NCBI RefSeq assembly: GCF_025717045.1 | Contig: NZ_JAOVZN010000011.1 | Location: forward strand, 1-50,521 | DNA from: Flavobacterium sp. SH_e | Lineage (GTDB): Bacteria; Bacteroidota; Bacteroidia; Flavobacteriales; Flavobacteriaceae | Reading direction: 5' to 3' | Length of the DNA: 50,521 bases | Shown here: piece after piece, positions 34,528-44,900 of the stretch | How the letters are laid out: each line of letters begins with the position of its first letter | How positions within the stretch are numbered: position 1 is the first letter of the stretch | Notes under the pieces: generated by a model | What the model was told of the DNA's origin: nothing | Database searches by the model: none | The model's input: only the letters and a program-made list of their open reading frames with translations | Position numbers and translations under genes: made by a program

Positions 34528-36840
34528 ATGGAACTAAAGAAAATCTATAAAATAGGACGTATAGGAATAAGTTTAACCCTTATTTTTTTAGTGTCATGCA
34601 ACGCCCAGAAAACAGTTTCATTAAAAGAGAAACAAGTTTCAGATAAGGTATATCCGTTGTTGGACACCGAAAATTCAAGATGGTTTTATTTTTCATCTGC
34701 TAGCCGTCCATTTGGCATGGTAAACTTAAATCCCGATACAGAAATTAAAGGCGATTGGGGAGGTGGTTATAAATATACTACAGATACAGTTAAAGGTTTT
34801 AGCCACGTTCACGAATGGCAAATGTCAGGAGTCTCTGTAATGCCAGTAACAATTTCAACTGAAAACAGATCCAATATTTTTAAAGACTTTTATTCAAAAT
34901 TCAGCCATCAGAACGAAATAATTACACCAGGATATCATTCCATAAAATTAGACAGATATCAAATAAAAGCAGAATTAACCAGTACGCTAAGAGTTGGTTT
35001 TCACAAATATACCTTTCCTGCAAAGGTACAAAAAGCAGTTCTTTTTAATCTAAATACCATTTTAGGACCTTGCGAAAATACTAATGGGAAATTAGAAAAA
35101 AACAATGATTATGAACTATCAGGATCTTTGGTTTTAAGCACCAATTTCAGACGTCCAAAACCGTTGACAGTATTTTTTAAAGTTAAAACAAAACAACCGA
35201 TTACGTCGATAGAAAGTGATGTTGTAACTCGAAATTATTTGATTAATTTTAATGAAAAATCAACAGAAGTATTAATGAAAGTAGGAATTTCTTATACTTC
35301 AATTGAAAACGCAAACAATAATATTGAAACCGAATTGCCACATTGGGATTTTAATAAAACAGTTAAAGATTCTAGAAAAGAGTGGAGCAATTTATTAGGA
35401 AGAATAAAAATAGAAGGAGGAAGCGAAACAGATCAAAGAAGATTTTACACTGATTTATGGCATGCGCTGCAAGGAAGAAAAATGATTAGCGATGCAAACG
35501 GTTCGTATCCTGATAACACGGGAGACACATTTAGAGTAGGACATTTACCTCTAAATCTCGATGGAAAACCAAAATTCAATCATTATAATTCAGATGCATT
35601 TTGGGGAGCGCAATGGACAATAAATAATCTTTGGGGATTGGTTTATCCTGAAATTATGGAAGAATTTGTCTATTCGTTAATGCAATACTATAAAGATGGA
35701 GGAATTATTCCTCGCGGACCTTCAGGCGGAAATGATACTTATGTGATGACAGGGGCTTCAGCAACGCCATTTATTGTTAGTGCTATTCAGAAAGGAATTG
35801 TAAAAGATGATTTAGAAGCTATTTATATTGCACTCAAAAAAAATCATATGCCTGGCGGAATTATGGAAAAAGCCGGTTATGAGCATAATACAAATATTGG
35901 CGGAGGATTAAAATATTATTTAGAAAAAGGATATGTGCCTTATCCGCTTCCAGAAGGCAATTTCGGAAGTCATGAAGATGGAGCAAGCCAGACTTTAGAG
36001 TATGCATATCAAGATTGGACTTTGGCACAATTGGCAAAAAAACTCGATCATAAAGAAGATTACGATTATTTCATCAAAAGATCAAAAAACTATAAAAACG
36101 TTTTTGATCAATCAATTGGATGGATGTGTCCAAAAAATGTACAAGGAAAATGGAGAGAAAACTATGATCCTTATCAATATGAAAATGGCTTTATAGAATC
36201 AAACGGAGCGCAATCAACATGGTTTGTTCCGCATGATATTGAAGGTTTAGCGAATTTAATGGGCGGAAAGCAAAAAGCAGTAGAAAAATTAAATGCTCAA
36301 TTTGAAACGGCTAAAAAACAAAATTATACTTCTGGTACATCTCACGATGCGGAATTGCATCCAGAATTTAGCCGAATTCCAATTAATTTTGGAAATCAGC
36401 CCTCTATGCAAACCTCAAATATTTTTACCTTGCTAGGAAGACCAGATTTAACGCAGTATTGGACTAGAAATGTAGTAAAAACCACTTTTAGCGGATTATC
36501 GCCTGCAACAGGTTATAATGGAGATGAAGACCAAGGATTAATGGGAAGTTTGAATGTTCTGCTTAAAATTGGTTTATTTCAAATGAATGGAGGAACAGAT
36601 AAAGACGCCGTTTATCAAATGGGAAGCCCAATATTTAATAAAATTTCGATTGCTCTAAATCCGAAATATTATTCAGGTAAAACATTTGTGATTAAAGCCA
36701 ATAATAATAGTTCTGAAAATATATATATAAAAGATATCAAATTCAATCAGAAAGCAGTTTCAAATTTCAGTCTTTCACATCAGGAAATTACCAGTGGAGG
36801 CGAATTGATTTTACAAATGTCAAATCAGCCAAATCCTTAA
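34528..36840 (+). CDS. GH92-family alpha-mannosidase, divergent, lipoprotein
   Basis: 770 aa with a lipobox (LIFLVSC, Cys24). The GH92 layout is seen: N-terminal beta domain with SRPFGMVNLNPDT and GFSHVHEWQMSG, the LPHWDFNKTVKDSRKEWSNLLGRI linker, and a helical barrel with FYTDLWHALQGRKM. The acid-region motif TLEYAYQDW (Glu491) is intact. It departs from typical members: the N-terminal YVDPxIGT block is replaced by KVYPLLDTENSRWFYF, and the GNDDxGxMSxW block reads GDEDQGLMGSL (Asp666, Asp668) without the Trp. GH92 enzymes are calcium-dependent exo-alpha-mannosidases with varied linkages. A distinct linkage or substrate is likely here. The next GH92 gene follows after about 119 bp. Confidence 0.85.
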   Translation: MELKKIYKIGRIGISLTLIFLVSCNAQKTVSLKEKQVSDKVYPLLDTENSRWFYFSSASRPFGMVNLNPDTEIKGDWGGGYKYTTDTVKGFSHVHEWQMSGVSVMPVTISTENRSNIFKDFYSKFSHQNEIITPGYHSIKLDRYQIKAELTSTLRVGFHKYTFPAKVQKAVLFNLNTILGPCENTNGKLEKNNDYELSGSLVLSTNFRRPKPLTVFFKVKTKQPITSIESDVVTRNYLINFNEKSTEVLMKVGISYTSIENANNNIETELPHWDFNKTVKDSRKEWSNLLGRIKIEGGSETDQRRFYTDLWHALQGRKMISDANGSYPDNTGDTFRVGHLPLNLDGKPKFNHYNSDAFWGAQWTINNLWGLVYPEIMEEFVYSLMQYYKDGGIIPRGPSGGNDTYVMTGASATPFIVSAIQKGIVKDDLEAIYIALKKNHMPGGIMEKAGYEHNTNIGGGLKYYLEKGYVPYPLPEGNFGSHEDGASQTLEYAYQDWTLAQLAKKLDHKEDYDYFIKRSKNYKNVFDQSIGWMCPKNVQGKWRENYDPYQYENGFIESNGAQSTWFVPHDIEGLANLMGGKQKAVEKLNAQFETAKKQNYTSGTSHDAELHPEFSRIPINFGNQPSMQTSNIFTLLGRPDLTQYWTRNVVKTTFSGLSPATGYNGDEDQGLMGSLNVLLKIGLFQMNGGTDKDAVYQMGSPIFNKISIALNPKYYSGKTFVIKANNNSSENIYIKDIKFNQKAVSNFSLSHQEITSGGELILQMSNQPNP

Positions 36841-36959
36841 AAACATTAATATAACGTTGGTTTAAACCCCTATTAACGCATAAAAATATAGAATTATAGT
36901 TATTTGAGAAATATTAAAAATAATTATACATGCCAACAAAAAACAAAGAAATAACCACA

Positions 36960-39233
36960 ATGAAAATATCATCAAAGTTTATCTTTCTTTTAGGAATATC
37001 ATTTCTTATTACAATTACAAGCAACGCCCAGAAAACAGTTCACCAATACGTTGATCCAATGATCGGTTCAGAAGGAGTGGGCAGGGTTTTTATTGGGCCT
37101 TCGTGTCCATACGGAATGGTAAAACCAAGTCCTGATTGCACTTCGAGTCCAAACAGCGGATGGCTTCCAATGCCTAAAGAGGTAACGGGTTTCAGCCAAG
37201 TGCACGTCAGCGGAACAGGTGGAGGCCCAAAATACGGCAATATTCAGATCATGCCGTTTTCTGGAGCTTTAGATAAAATGGATCAGACTTCTTTCAGAGC
37301 GGAGGAAAATGTAAAACTGGGTTATTATGAAACCGTTTTCAAAGAAAATAATATTAAAACGGAAATCACTACAGGAGAGAAAGTTTCATTTTATCGTATA
37401 ACGTATCCAAAAAATGCATCGAAAGAATTAAAAATTGATCCAGGATTTTTCTTAGGAGAAGAAAAAATTCCAGATGCCAGAGAAGCACAGCAGTTTGTGG
37501 GTTCTCAAATCGAAATAGTTTCAGATACCGAAGTAAGAGGCTACAGCAGAATAAGAGGCGGCTGGAATAACGGGCGTGCTTATACAGTTTATTTCTGGGC
37601 AGTTTTTGACCAGCCAATTGCAAAATTTGTCACTTTTAAAGATGGAAAGTTTTATAACAATCAAAAAGCACAGTTTGATTCAGGCAAAAAAACAGCGGCA
37701 CTTCTTTCTTTCGGAAATGGGAAAGAAGAATTAAATGTCAAAATCGGAATTTCTTTTTTAAGCGAATTGAAAGCAAAAAATAATATAGAAGTCGAAATTC
37801 CGCATTGGGATTTTAATAAAGTTTTATCCACTTTAGAAAACAAATGGGAAAATTTATTAAGCCGAATTCAGTTATCTCAAGATACTTCCGAAGAGTACAG
37901 AAAAATGTTTTATACAGGTTTATATCATACCATGATTATGCCAGTTGACCGCACAGGAGAAAATCCGTTATGGACAAATGATGAACCGTATTATGATGAT
38001 TTTTATACAATTTGGGATACATTCAGAACTTCAAGTCCATTAATAACACTTATTGATTCTAAACGAAAAGTAGATATCATCAATGCAATGCTGAATATTT
38101 ATAAACGCGAAGGCTATTTGCCGGAAGGAAGAAGTGGCAATGATAACGGAAGAACCCAAGGCGGTTCCAATGCTGAGGTTGTGATTGCTGATGCATTTGT
38201 AAAAAACTTAAAAGGAATAGATTATGAACTCGCACTTCAAGCTATGCTTAAAGATGCTACAGTGCCTCCAGGAGGAAATGAAGAAAGAGAAGGACGTGGC
38301 GGACTTTTAGATTACCTGAAATTAGGCTATGTTCCTTACGGCACAGACCGTGCAGGAAACCGAACAATTGACTACTCTTACAACGATTATAATATTGCAA
38401 CTGTAGCTAAAGGATTAGGTAAAATGGAGCTTTATAACCACTATATAAAACAGGCAGATAGCTGGCAGAATTTATGGCGATCTGATTATGAGAACAACGG
38501 AGCAAAAGGATTTATCATGCCAAAAGATAAAGATGGAAACTGGCTTGATGATGTTGTTTTTGGCGAATCGAAAATTCAGAAACCAACTTTTAAATATACA
38601 CCTGTTATTATAGAATCGCCGTGGTATGTTTGCCATTGGTGCGTGTTTTTCTACGAAGGAACTTCATGGGAATATTCGTTTAGTCTTCCGCATGATATTC
38701 CAGAATTAGTTCGTAAATCAGGAGGAGAAAAAGCATTTGAAAAGCGATTAGATATTTTCTTTGATAATGATTTATTTAATGTGGCCAATGAACCATCATT
38801 TCTAACGCCTTGTTTGTATCACTGGATTGGAAAACCGTATTTGAGCAGTGATCGAATTAGAACGATTATCAAAAATAATTTCAACACTTCAAGAGAAGGA
38901 CTTCCAGGTAACGATGATTCTGGAGCAATGTCTTCGTGGCTGGCATTCCACATGATGGGATTGTACCCAAATGCAGGACAACCTTATTACTTGATTAATA
39001 CGCCTTTGATAACAGAAACTGTCATGAAATTAGAAAATGGCAAGAGTTTTAAAATCTCGGCTAAAAAAATGAGTGATAAAAACAGATACATCAAAACCGC
39101 TTTGCTAAACGGAAAGCCTTATAATAAAGCTTGGATTACACATGATGATATTAATAATGGAGGAGAATTAGTTTTAGAAATGGATTCAAAACCTTCGGCT
39201 TGGGGAACAACAATTTTACCGCCAGCAAAATAA
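36960..39233 (+). CDS. GH92-family alpha-mannosidase
   Basis: The upstream ATG 36930 would place ten polar residues before the signal peptide; ATG 36960 (MKISSKFIFLLGISFLITITSNAQ) is better, giving 757 aa. The family blocks are strong: QYVDPMIGSEGVGRVFIGPSCPYGMVKPSPDC, GFSQVHVSGTGGG, IPHWDFNKVLSTLENKWENLL, YDDFYTIWDTFRTS, LPEGRSGNDNG, and GNDDSGAMSSWLAFHMMGLYP near the C-terminus (Asp652-Asp653). At the motif usually written TLEYAYDDW, where I believe the general acid Glu lies, this protein reads TIDYSYNDY, so Asp471 replaces Glu. It is probably periplasmic. It is followed after 17 bp by the small secreted protein gene. Confidence 0.9.
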   Translation: MKISSKFIFLLGISFLITITSNAQKTVHQYVDPMIGSEGVGRVFIGPSCPYGMVKPSPDCTSSPNSGWLPMPKEVTGFSQVHVSGTGGGPKYGNIQIMPFSGALDKMDQTSFRAEENVKLGYYETVFKENNIKTEITTGEKVSFYRITYPKNASKELKIDPGFFLGEEKIPDAREAQQFVGSQIEIVSDTEVRGYSRIRGGWNNGRAYTVYFWAVFDQPIAKFVTFKDGKFYNNQKAQFDSGKKTAALLSFGNGKEELNVKIGISFLSELKAKNNIEVEIPHWDFNKVLSTLENKWENLLSRIQLSQDTSEEYRKMFYTGLYHTMIMPVDRTGENPLWTNDEPYYDDFYTIWDTFRTSSPLITLIDSKRKVDIINAMLNIYKREGYLPEGRSGNDNGRTQGGSNAEVVIADAFVKNLKGIDYELALQAMLKDATVPPGGNEEREGRGGLLDYLKLGYVPYGTDRAGNRTIDYSYNDYNIATVAKGLGKMELYNHYIKQADSWQNLWRSDYENNGAKGFIMPKDKDGNWLDDVVFGESKIQKPTFKYTPVIIESPWYVCHWCVFFYEGTSWEYSFSLPHDIPELVRKSGGEKAFEKRLDIFFDNDLFNVANEPSFLTPCLYHWIGKPYLSSDRIRTIIKNNFNTSREGLPGNDDSGAMSSWLAFHMMGLYPNAGQPYYLINTPLITETVMKLENGKSFKISAKKMSDKNRYIKTALLNGKPYNKAWITHDDINNGGELVLEMDSKPSAWGTTILPPAK

Positions 39234-39250
39234 ATAAAACGATAAGCAAG

Positions 39251-39814
39251 ATGAAAAATATATTTTTAATGATTATTTTCTGTACCGTTTATCAAAAAGG
39301 AACAGCACAGAATTATATTCCAACCTTAAAAAATAATACGCAACTGCATTATGTTTGTAAATTGCACGGACAAACCAGAACTTTGCAGCTTACGGCTGAA
39401 ACCTCAAAAGAGGAGTTGGCTTTTAAACTGGAAACAAGAGGCGTAAAAAGTAAAATAGTAATGCTTTCTGAAGCAGTAAAAAACGGAAATGCCTTAAGTT
39501 TTAACCAAGGTGAATATGGGCCAGTTTTAAACTTAAAACCGAATGAGACTTTTTTTATGATTTCGCAGTCAGCTTATCAGAATTTAATCAAAAACAATTC
39601 TTTTGTGTATAACAACACGACCTATATTCTCGACAAAAGCGAAGATAAAAACGGAGTTTCTATTGATGGAAAATTAATCGAGGCATTGCATGTAAAAGCG
39701 CAGATTGACGAAACCGAAATGTGGATTGTGAAAAATCCTGAGTTTCCTTTAATCTGTAAAGTAATCAAGAATCCGTTAGGGATTAATCCAACTTTAGTGA
39801 AAGTGGTAGATTAA
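39251..39814 (+). CDS. small secreted protein of unknown function in the PUL
   Basis: A longer reading from 39200 overlaps the GH92 end; ATG 39251 gives a normal signal peptide (MKNIFLMIIFCTVYQKGTAQ), 187 aa. The rest is beta-rich with repeated short strands (QLHYVCKLHGQTRTLQLTAE, ALHVKAQIDETEMWIVKNPEFPLI), resembling lipoprotein-carrier-like half-barrels in pattern, but I do not recognise the family. Its 17-bp spacing to the GH92 gene implies co-transcription and a periplasmic role in the same pathway. Confidence 0.65.
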   Translation: MKNIFLMIIFCTVYQKGTAQNYIPTLKNNTQLHYVCKLHGQTRTLQLTAETSKEELAFKLETRGVKSKIVMLSEAVKNGNALSFNQGEYGPVLNLKPNETFFMISQSAYQNLIKNNSFVYNNTTYILDKSEDKNGVSIDGKLIEALHVKAQIDETEMWIVKNPEFPLICKVIKNPLGINPTLVKVVD

Positions 39815-39830
39815 TAAAAATGTTTATTTT

Positions 39831-39965
39831 AAACATATAGAAACATAGGTTTAAGAATTTAAAAAGAGTTTTAAAAAAACTAGTTTTCACACATAGCTAT
39901 CTATGTGCATTCATGTGAGTGAAACGCCTTTTAACAAGCTTCAATTTCTATGTTTCTATGTGTTT
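39831..39965. repeat. MITE-like repeat, copy A
   Basis: 135 bp with terminal inverted repeats AAACATATAGAAACATAG (39831-39848) and CTATGTTTCTATGTGTTT (39948-39965). Inside are ACTAGTTTT, ACACATAGCTAT and GTGAAACGCCTTTT, all shared in order with copy B at 47177. It carries no gene. Confidence 0.85.
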
Positions 39966-39997
39966 CAAATTAAATAACAGGCCTGCCAAGTTTTTAA

Positions 39998-40013
39998 TCC
40001 CGAGGCTTCGGGA
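39998..40013. repeat. short GC-rich hairpin before the phosphoesterase
   Basis: TCCCGA-GGCT-TCGGGA, a 6-bp stem and 4-nt loop, unusually GC-rich for this DNA, preceded by GGCCTGCCAAGTTTTTAA. It looks like part of a dispersed intergenic element, and lies 34 bp before the phosphoesterase ATG. Confidence 0.5.
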
Positions 40014-40047
40014 CTGTAAGGTCTCTATTGTAATATCAAATAATAAA

Positions 40048-41889
40048 ATGTCATTCAAAAATATCTTTTGCTCATTGATTGTTTTAGTTCTGATTTCCTG
40101 CAAAACAGAACAGCATGCTCATGAGAAAAAGATTCAAATTGCTTTTATAGCCGATGCCCATTTACAGGATATTTTCGCAAAATTTGAAGACAATGATTAT
40201 CAGGGAATAAAAAATCCAGTTACGGGCGAATATGCCAATATTCGAACAATGAATTCCCAGCTGCATTCTACCAGAATTTTCAATGAAAATTATTTTGCCT
40301 TTTTACAAGCTTTAAATGATATTGTAAAAAGAGGCATTAAAGAAGTCGTTCTTCCAGGCGATTTTAGCGATGATGGACAGCCTGTTCATGTTCGCGGATT
40401 AAGAAAAATTCTCGATGAATATTCTCAAAAACATGGTATTTCCTTTTTTATAACGACAGGAAATCATGATGTTGTAAGACCGTTTTCGCAAGATGCTGTA
40501 AAAACTGATTTTTTAGGAAAAGATGGAAAAGAACAAATTATCAGCAGTTCTACATCTAATTTCAATAAAAATAAAATAGAACTTGAACCCATTATAACTG
40601 CCGATATAAAAAATTGGGGTTATCAAGAAACCATTCAAGAAATGCGTGATTTTGGTTTTTTTCCAAAAAAGACTGATCTGTATTGGGAAACACCATTTTC
40701 TGACTACACTTATGAGCAATATAATTTCGAAAAAGCTCAAAAAGAATCAGTTTTAGAAAAAAGAACGTATTCAATTAAAAATACCAATTTATTTCTTCCG
40801 GATGCAAGTTATTTAGTTGAGCCAATAAAAGGCATTTGGCTTTTGGCTATTGATGCCAATGCTTATGTTCCAAACGAGAAATTATCAGGATTGCCTAATA
40901 ATCCGAATGATTTTTCTGGTGCGAATACGGGATACAATAACGTTCTAATTTATAAAAGCCATTTGATCAATTGGGTGAAAAAAGTTTCCGCAGAAGCGAA
41001 ACAAAAAGGTAAAATTCTGATCGCTTTTAGTCATTATCCAATGGTAGAATTTAACAATAATGCTTCTCCTGAATTGAAAGAACTTTTTGGCGCTAACAAA
41101 ATGCAATTGCAAAGAGTTCCGAGCGAAGAAGTCGCCCAACAATTTGCCGATGCCGGAATTCAGGTTCATTTTGGAGGACATATGCACATTAATGATACAG
41201 GCGTTCGAACAACAGCAAAAGGGAATACACTTTTTAATATTCAGACGCCATCTCTTGCGGCTTATATGCCCGCTTACAAAATATTGACCATTCATTCTAA
41301 TTCAGAACTTGAAGTAGAAACGATTGTAGTGGGTAAAGTGGCTAAATTCAATAGTCTATTCCCTTTTTATGAAGAAGAATATGCTCATTTAAAAGATATT
41401 AAAAGTGCTTCTATTTGGGATAAAGAAATACTTGAGGCAAAAGATTATACAGCATTTACAAACTGGCATTTAAAAGAATTAGTTCGTTTAAGATTCTTGC
41501 CTGAAGATTTTCCAGCCGATTTCTTAAAGTCGATCGAGAAACTTTCTGGCAAAGAGTTACTGGAAACAAATAAAAATGAAAATGAAAAAGAAGTCGCTAA
41601 AGATTTGAAAAATAGTTCTCTAACTCTTTCAGATTTTGAATCTTGGACAGGATTCGATATGATTTTCGATTTTTATCGTTTAAAGAACGCTGATGAATTG
41701 GCTATTCCAGAAATTGGAAATAAAAGATTAACGCAATACGAATTGATATGCAGGCAGTTAAAAAAGTCAAATGATCCAAAAATGGTTTTGTGGGCAGAAA
41801 TATTTCTTAAAACCATGAATGGCGAGCCTTCCGATCATTTTAAAATTGATTTGAAAAATAACAAAATTGATAATTTATCTGTTAAATAA
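40048..41889 (+). CDS. calcineurin-like metallophosphoesterase lipoprotein
   Basis: The frame opens at 39919, but that stretch translates part of a repeat. ATG 40048 gives a clean lipoprotein signal (MSFKNIFCSLIVLVLISC), 613 aa. All five metallophosphatase blocks are present: IADAHLQD, PGDFSDDG, TGNHD, FSHYP and GGHMHIND, supplying the two-metal centre. The C-terminal ~200 residues are helical and family-specific. Such enzymes hydrolyse phosphomonoesters or phosphodiesters. Placed between the GH92 genes and the PUL regulator, it probably removes a phosphate or phospho-ethanolamine-type decoration, or opens an inositol phosphate linkage, before or during glycan breakdown; this is inference. 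Confidence 0.88.
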   Translation: MSFKNIFCSLIVLVLISCKTEQHAHEKKIQIAFIADAHLQDIFAKFEDNDYQGIKNPVTGEYANIRTMNSQLHSTRIFNENYFAFLQALNDIVKRGIKEVVLPGDFSDDGQPVHVRGLRKILDEYSQKHGISFFITTGNHDVVRPFSQDAVKTDFLGKDGKEQIISSSTSNFNKNKIELEPIITADIKNWGYQETIQEMRDFGFFPKKTDLYWETPFSDYTYEQYNFEKAQKESVLEKRTYSIKNTNLFLPDASYLVEPIKGIWLLAIDANAYVPNEKLSGLPNNPNDFSGANTGYNNVLIYKSHLINWVKKVSAEAKQKGKILIAFSHYPMVEFNNNASPELKELFGANKMQLQRVPSEEVAQQFADAGIQVHFGGHMHINDTGVRTTAKGNTLFNIQTPSLAAYMPAYKILTIHSNSELEVETIVVGKVAKFNSLFPFYEEEYAHLKDIKSASIWDKEILEAKDYTAFTNWHLKELVRLRFLPEDFPADFLKSIEKLSGKELLETNKNENEKEVAKDLKNSSLTLSDFESWTGFDMIFDFYRLKNADELAIPEIGNKRLTQYELICRQLKKSNDPKMVLWAEIFLKTMNGEPSDHFKIDLKNNKIDNLSVK

Positions 41890-41941
41890 TTTTGATATTT
41901 ATTAAATCAAAAAGATTAAATTGCATATATAATTTATTTTC

Positions 41942-44900
41942 ATGAGACAAAAATCCTTTATACTATTCTTGTTATTTGCCGTTTTTTATCATTCTTATTC
42001 ACAGAATATAAAATTCGCGCATTATAATGATAATAACGGACTGTCTCATAATTCAGTACGTCATATTGTACAGGATAAAAAAGGATTTATGTGGTTTGGA
42101 ACTTTCTCTGGATTAAATCGTTTTGACGGTTATCAGTTCAAAAATTACATGAGTTCTACGCCTGGGAAAAACAAATTATACAATGACGATATTACGGCTT
42201 TAGAGCTTGATGAAGATTCTAATCATTTATGGATTGGTACCCGAAAAGGACTGACTCTTTTCAAAATGGATACGCATGTTTTTACTACTTTTTTTAATAA
42301 AAAGGACGATGCAAATAGCCTTCCAGATGATGAAGTTAGAGCTGTTTATGTAGATAAATTCAAAAGAGTTTGGGTAGGGACAAAAACAAAAGGAATGTAT
42401 ATGTTCTTTTTGAAAGAAAACCGATTTGAGAAAATTCCGTTAAAGGGTTTTGACTATGTCAAAGAAATATTTGAAGATAAAAAAGGAAATATTTGGATTG
42501 GGAGTTACGAAAAGTCATCGGTTGCAAAAATAACAATGGATGCAAAGGGAGCGATCGTAAAAATTAACTATTACACGCTCTCTGTACCCTTTTCTAATAT
42601 CAAAAATCCATACATCAATTTTATTTATGAAGATGCGAAATCGGACATTTTTATTGGGACTCGTGAAGGTTTGTATAAATTGGATAGAACAAGTAATGAG
42701 TTTGTTAATTTATATATCGACAACAAACAAGTTAGAGGTGCTTTAGGCCCTTATTTTCTTTCAGTTGCAAAAGCTCCAGACGGCAAATATTGGGTTGGAA
42801 CTTTGGGCGGATTGCTGGTTTGCGATCAGCTAGAAGACATTCAGAAAGGAAATTACAAATGGTATTATTCTATTCTTTCAGATGATACTTCGCTTGTCGA
42901 CAATTTAATTTCAGCACTTTATTTCGATAAATCTGGTGTCTTGTGGATTGGAACTGAAGATGGTTTGGATAAATATGATCCTTATGAAAATCAGTTTACT
43001 TTAAACAAAGATATTTCGCGTTCAATTGGCAATCAGGCACCACGAATAAGAGGTTTTGCCAAAACGTATGACGAGAAAGTAATTGTGGCAACTTATCATA
43101 GCGGACTTTTTATTTCTAACATAAAGGGTTCAACGCCTTTGCACAATGTTGGAAAAGACATTGCAAGTATATATTCTGATGATGGAAAGATTTTTTACTG
43201 CGGTCTTTGGGATGGAAACATTTTGGTTTACAATTATTTAAATAATTCTTCTAGAGAAATTCATTCAGGATTTGAGAAATCTCCTGTTTTTGCTTTTAGA
43301 AAAATTACAGATGATAAAATGATCGTTGGTTCGTTTGGAGAAGGAGCTGTAATTCTAAATACAAAAACGCTACAAGTAGAAACCTCGAGTAAACTTTTGC
43401 CTGATTTTCAAATTAATGCCATTGAAAGAGACGCCAAAAATAATGTTTGGTTTGCCACAGAAACGGGCGTTGTAAAATACAATATCAATTCAGGAAAAAT
43501 TGAGACTTATTCGTCACTTTTTATAAAAGAAAAAGGCGTGCCTCACGATGAAAATGTGAGTGACGTTTTAGTCGATGTAAAAGAAAAAATATGGGCTTCA
43601 ACCCGTTTTGGGCTGTGTTTGTACAATCCGAAAAAGAACGAATTTGAGCCTGTAAAAAATATAAAAGAACTTTCTGGAAAATGGATCACTGATATCTTAT
43701 CAGATGCTAATGGAAATTTATGGCTGAATATCAACAACAATAATATCGCTTTCGTCAAATCGAATTTGAAGGATATTAGCATTTATCACGTAAATAGTGG
43801 TAACCGACTAGACGTTTTTAGCTCAAGCGGATTCTTTTATTTTAATAATTCTAATATTTTTCTAGGCGGTAAAAACGGAATTATTTCTTTTTCTCCACCC
43901 GGAATGAAGAGAAATAATTGGTCGCCATTACCAGTGATTTCAGAATTTAAAATCCAGAATGAAGAGGTGTTTCCTGAAATGGAAATTAATGGAGAAATTC
44001 CGCTTTCAAAAGATTTGAATTATGGAAATGAAATTGAATTAAGTTATAAAAACCGAAATTTTTCTCTTCAGTTTTCTGCTCCTTCATTCGCAAACGAAAA
44101 ACTGAACAAGTTTCAATATATGCTGGAAGGCTTTGATAAACATTGGATTACAGCCAGTAGTACTTCTAGAAGTGTTCAATATACCAACCTTTATCCAGGA
44201 AATTATACTTTTAAAATTAGGTCAAGTAATAGTGATGGATATTGGAGCAAAACGGTTTCTTATAAAATAAAAATTCTTCCTCCATTTTGGCTGACACCAA
44301 CTTCGTTTTTAATGTTTTTCGCAATTCTATTTGGTGTTTTCTATTTCATCAGAAAGGAAATCAAAAACCGAATTCGCTTAAAGCAAGAATTGCTTACAGA
44401 GAAAGTAAATAGAGAACACGATGTGAAATTGAATAATGAGAAATTACGTTTTTTCACTAATATTTCGCATGAATTAAGAACGCCTTTAACGCTAATTTTA
44501 GGTCCGGCAAAACAACTTTTGGATGAAAATAGCAACGCAACAGATTACGAAAAAAGCCGATATAATTTAATTTATCAGAATGCAAGCCGATTATTGAATT
44601 TAGTAAATCAAGTATTGGATTTTAGAAAAGCACAATCGGGCGAACTAAAACTGAAAGTTACTCAGACAAATATTCTAGCGTATTCAAAAAACATTTTCGA
44701 TTCGTTTAAGGAAATGGCTTATAACAAGAAAATTAAGCTCAATTTTATTTCTGAAGACGATGAAATAAACGGCTGGTTGGACAATGATAAGTATGATAAA
44801 ATCTTGTATAATCTCTTGTCGAATGCCTTGAAGTTTACCAATAAAAACGGAAATGTCGATTTGTATATAAGACTAAAAGATACGGTTGAAGATATTTTGG

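Noticed and set aside
39919..40047. N-terminal extension of the metallophosphoesterase
   Set aside because: It translates the end of repeat copy A and a hairpin; ATG 40048 gives a proper lipoprotein signal.
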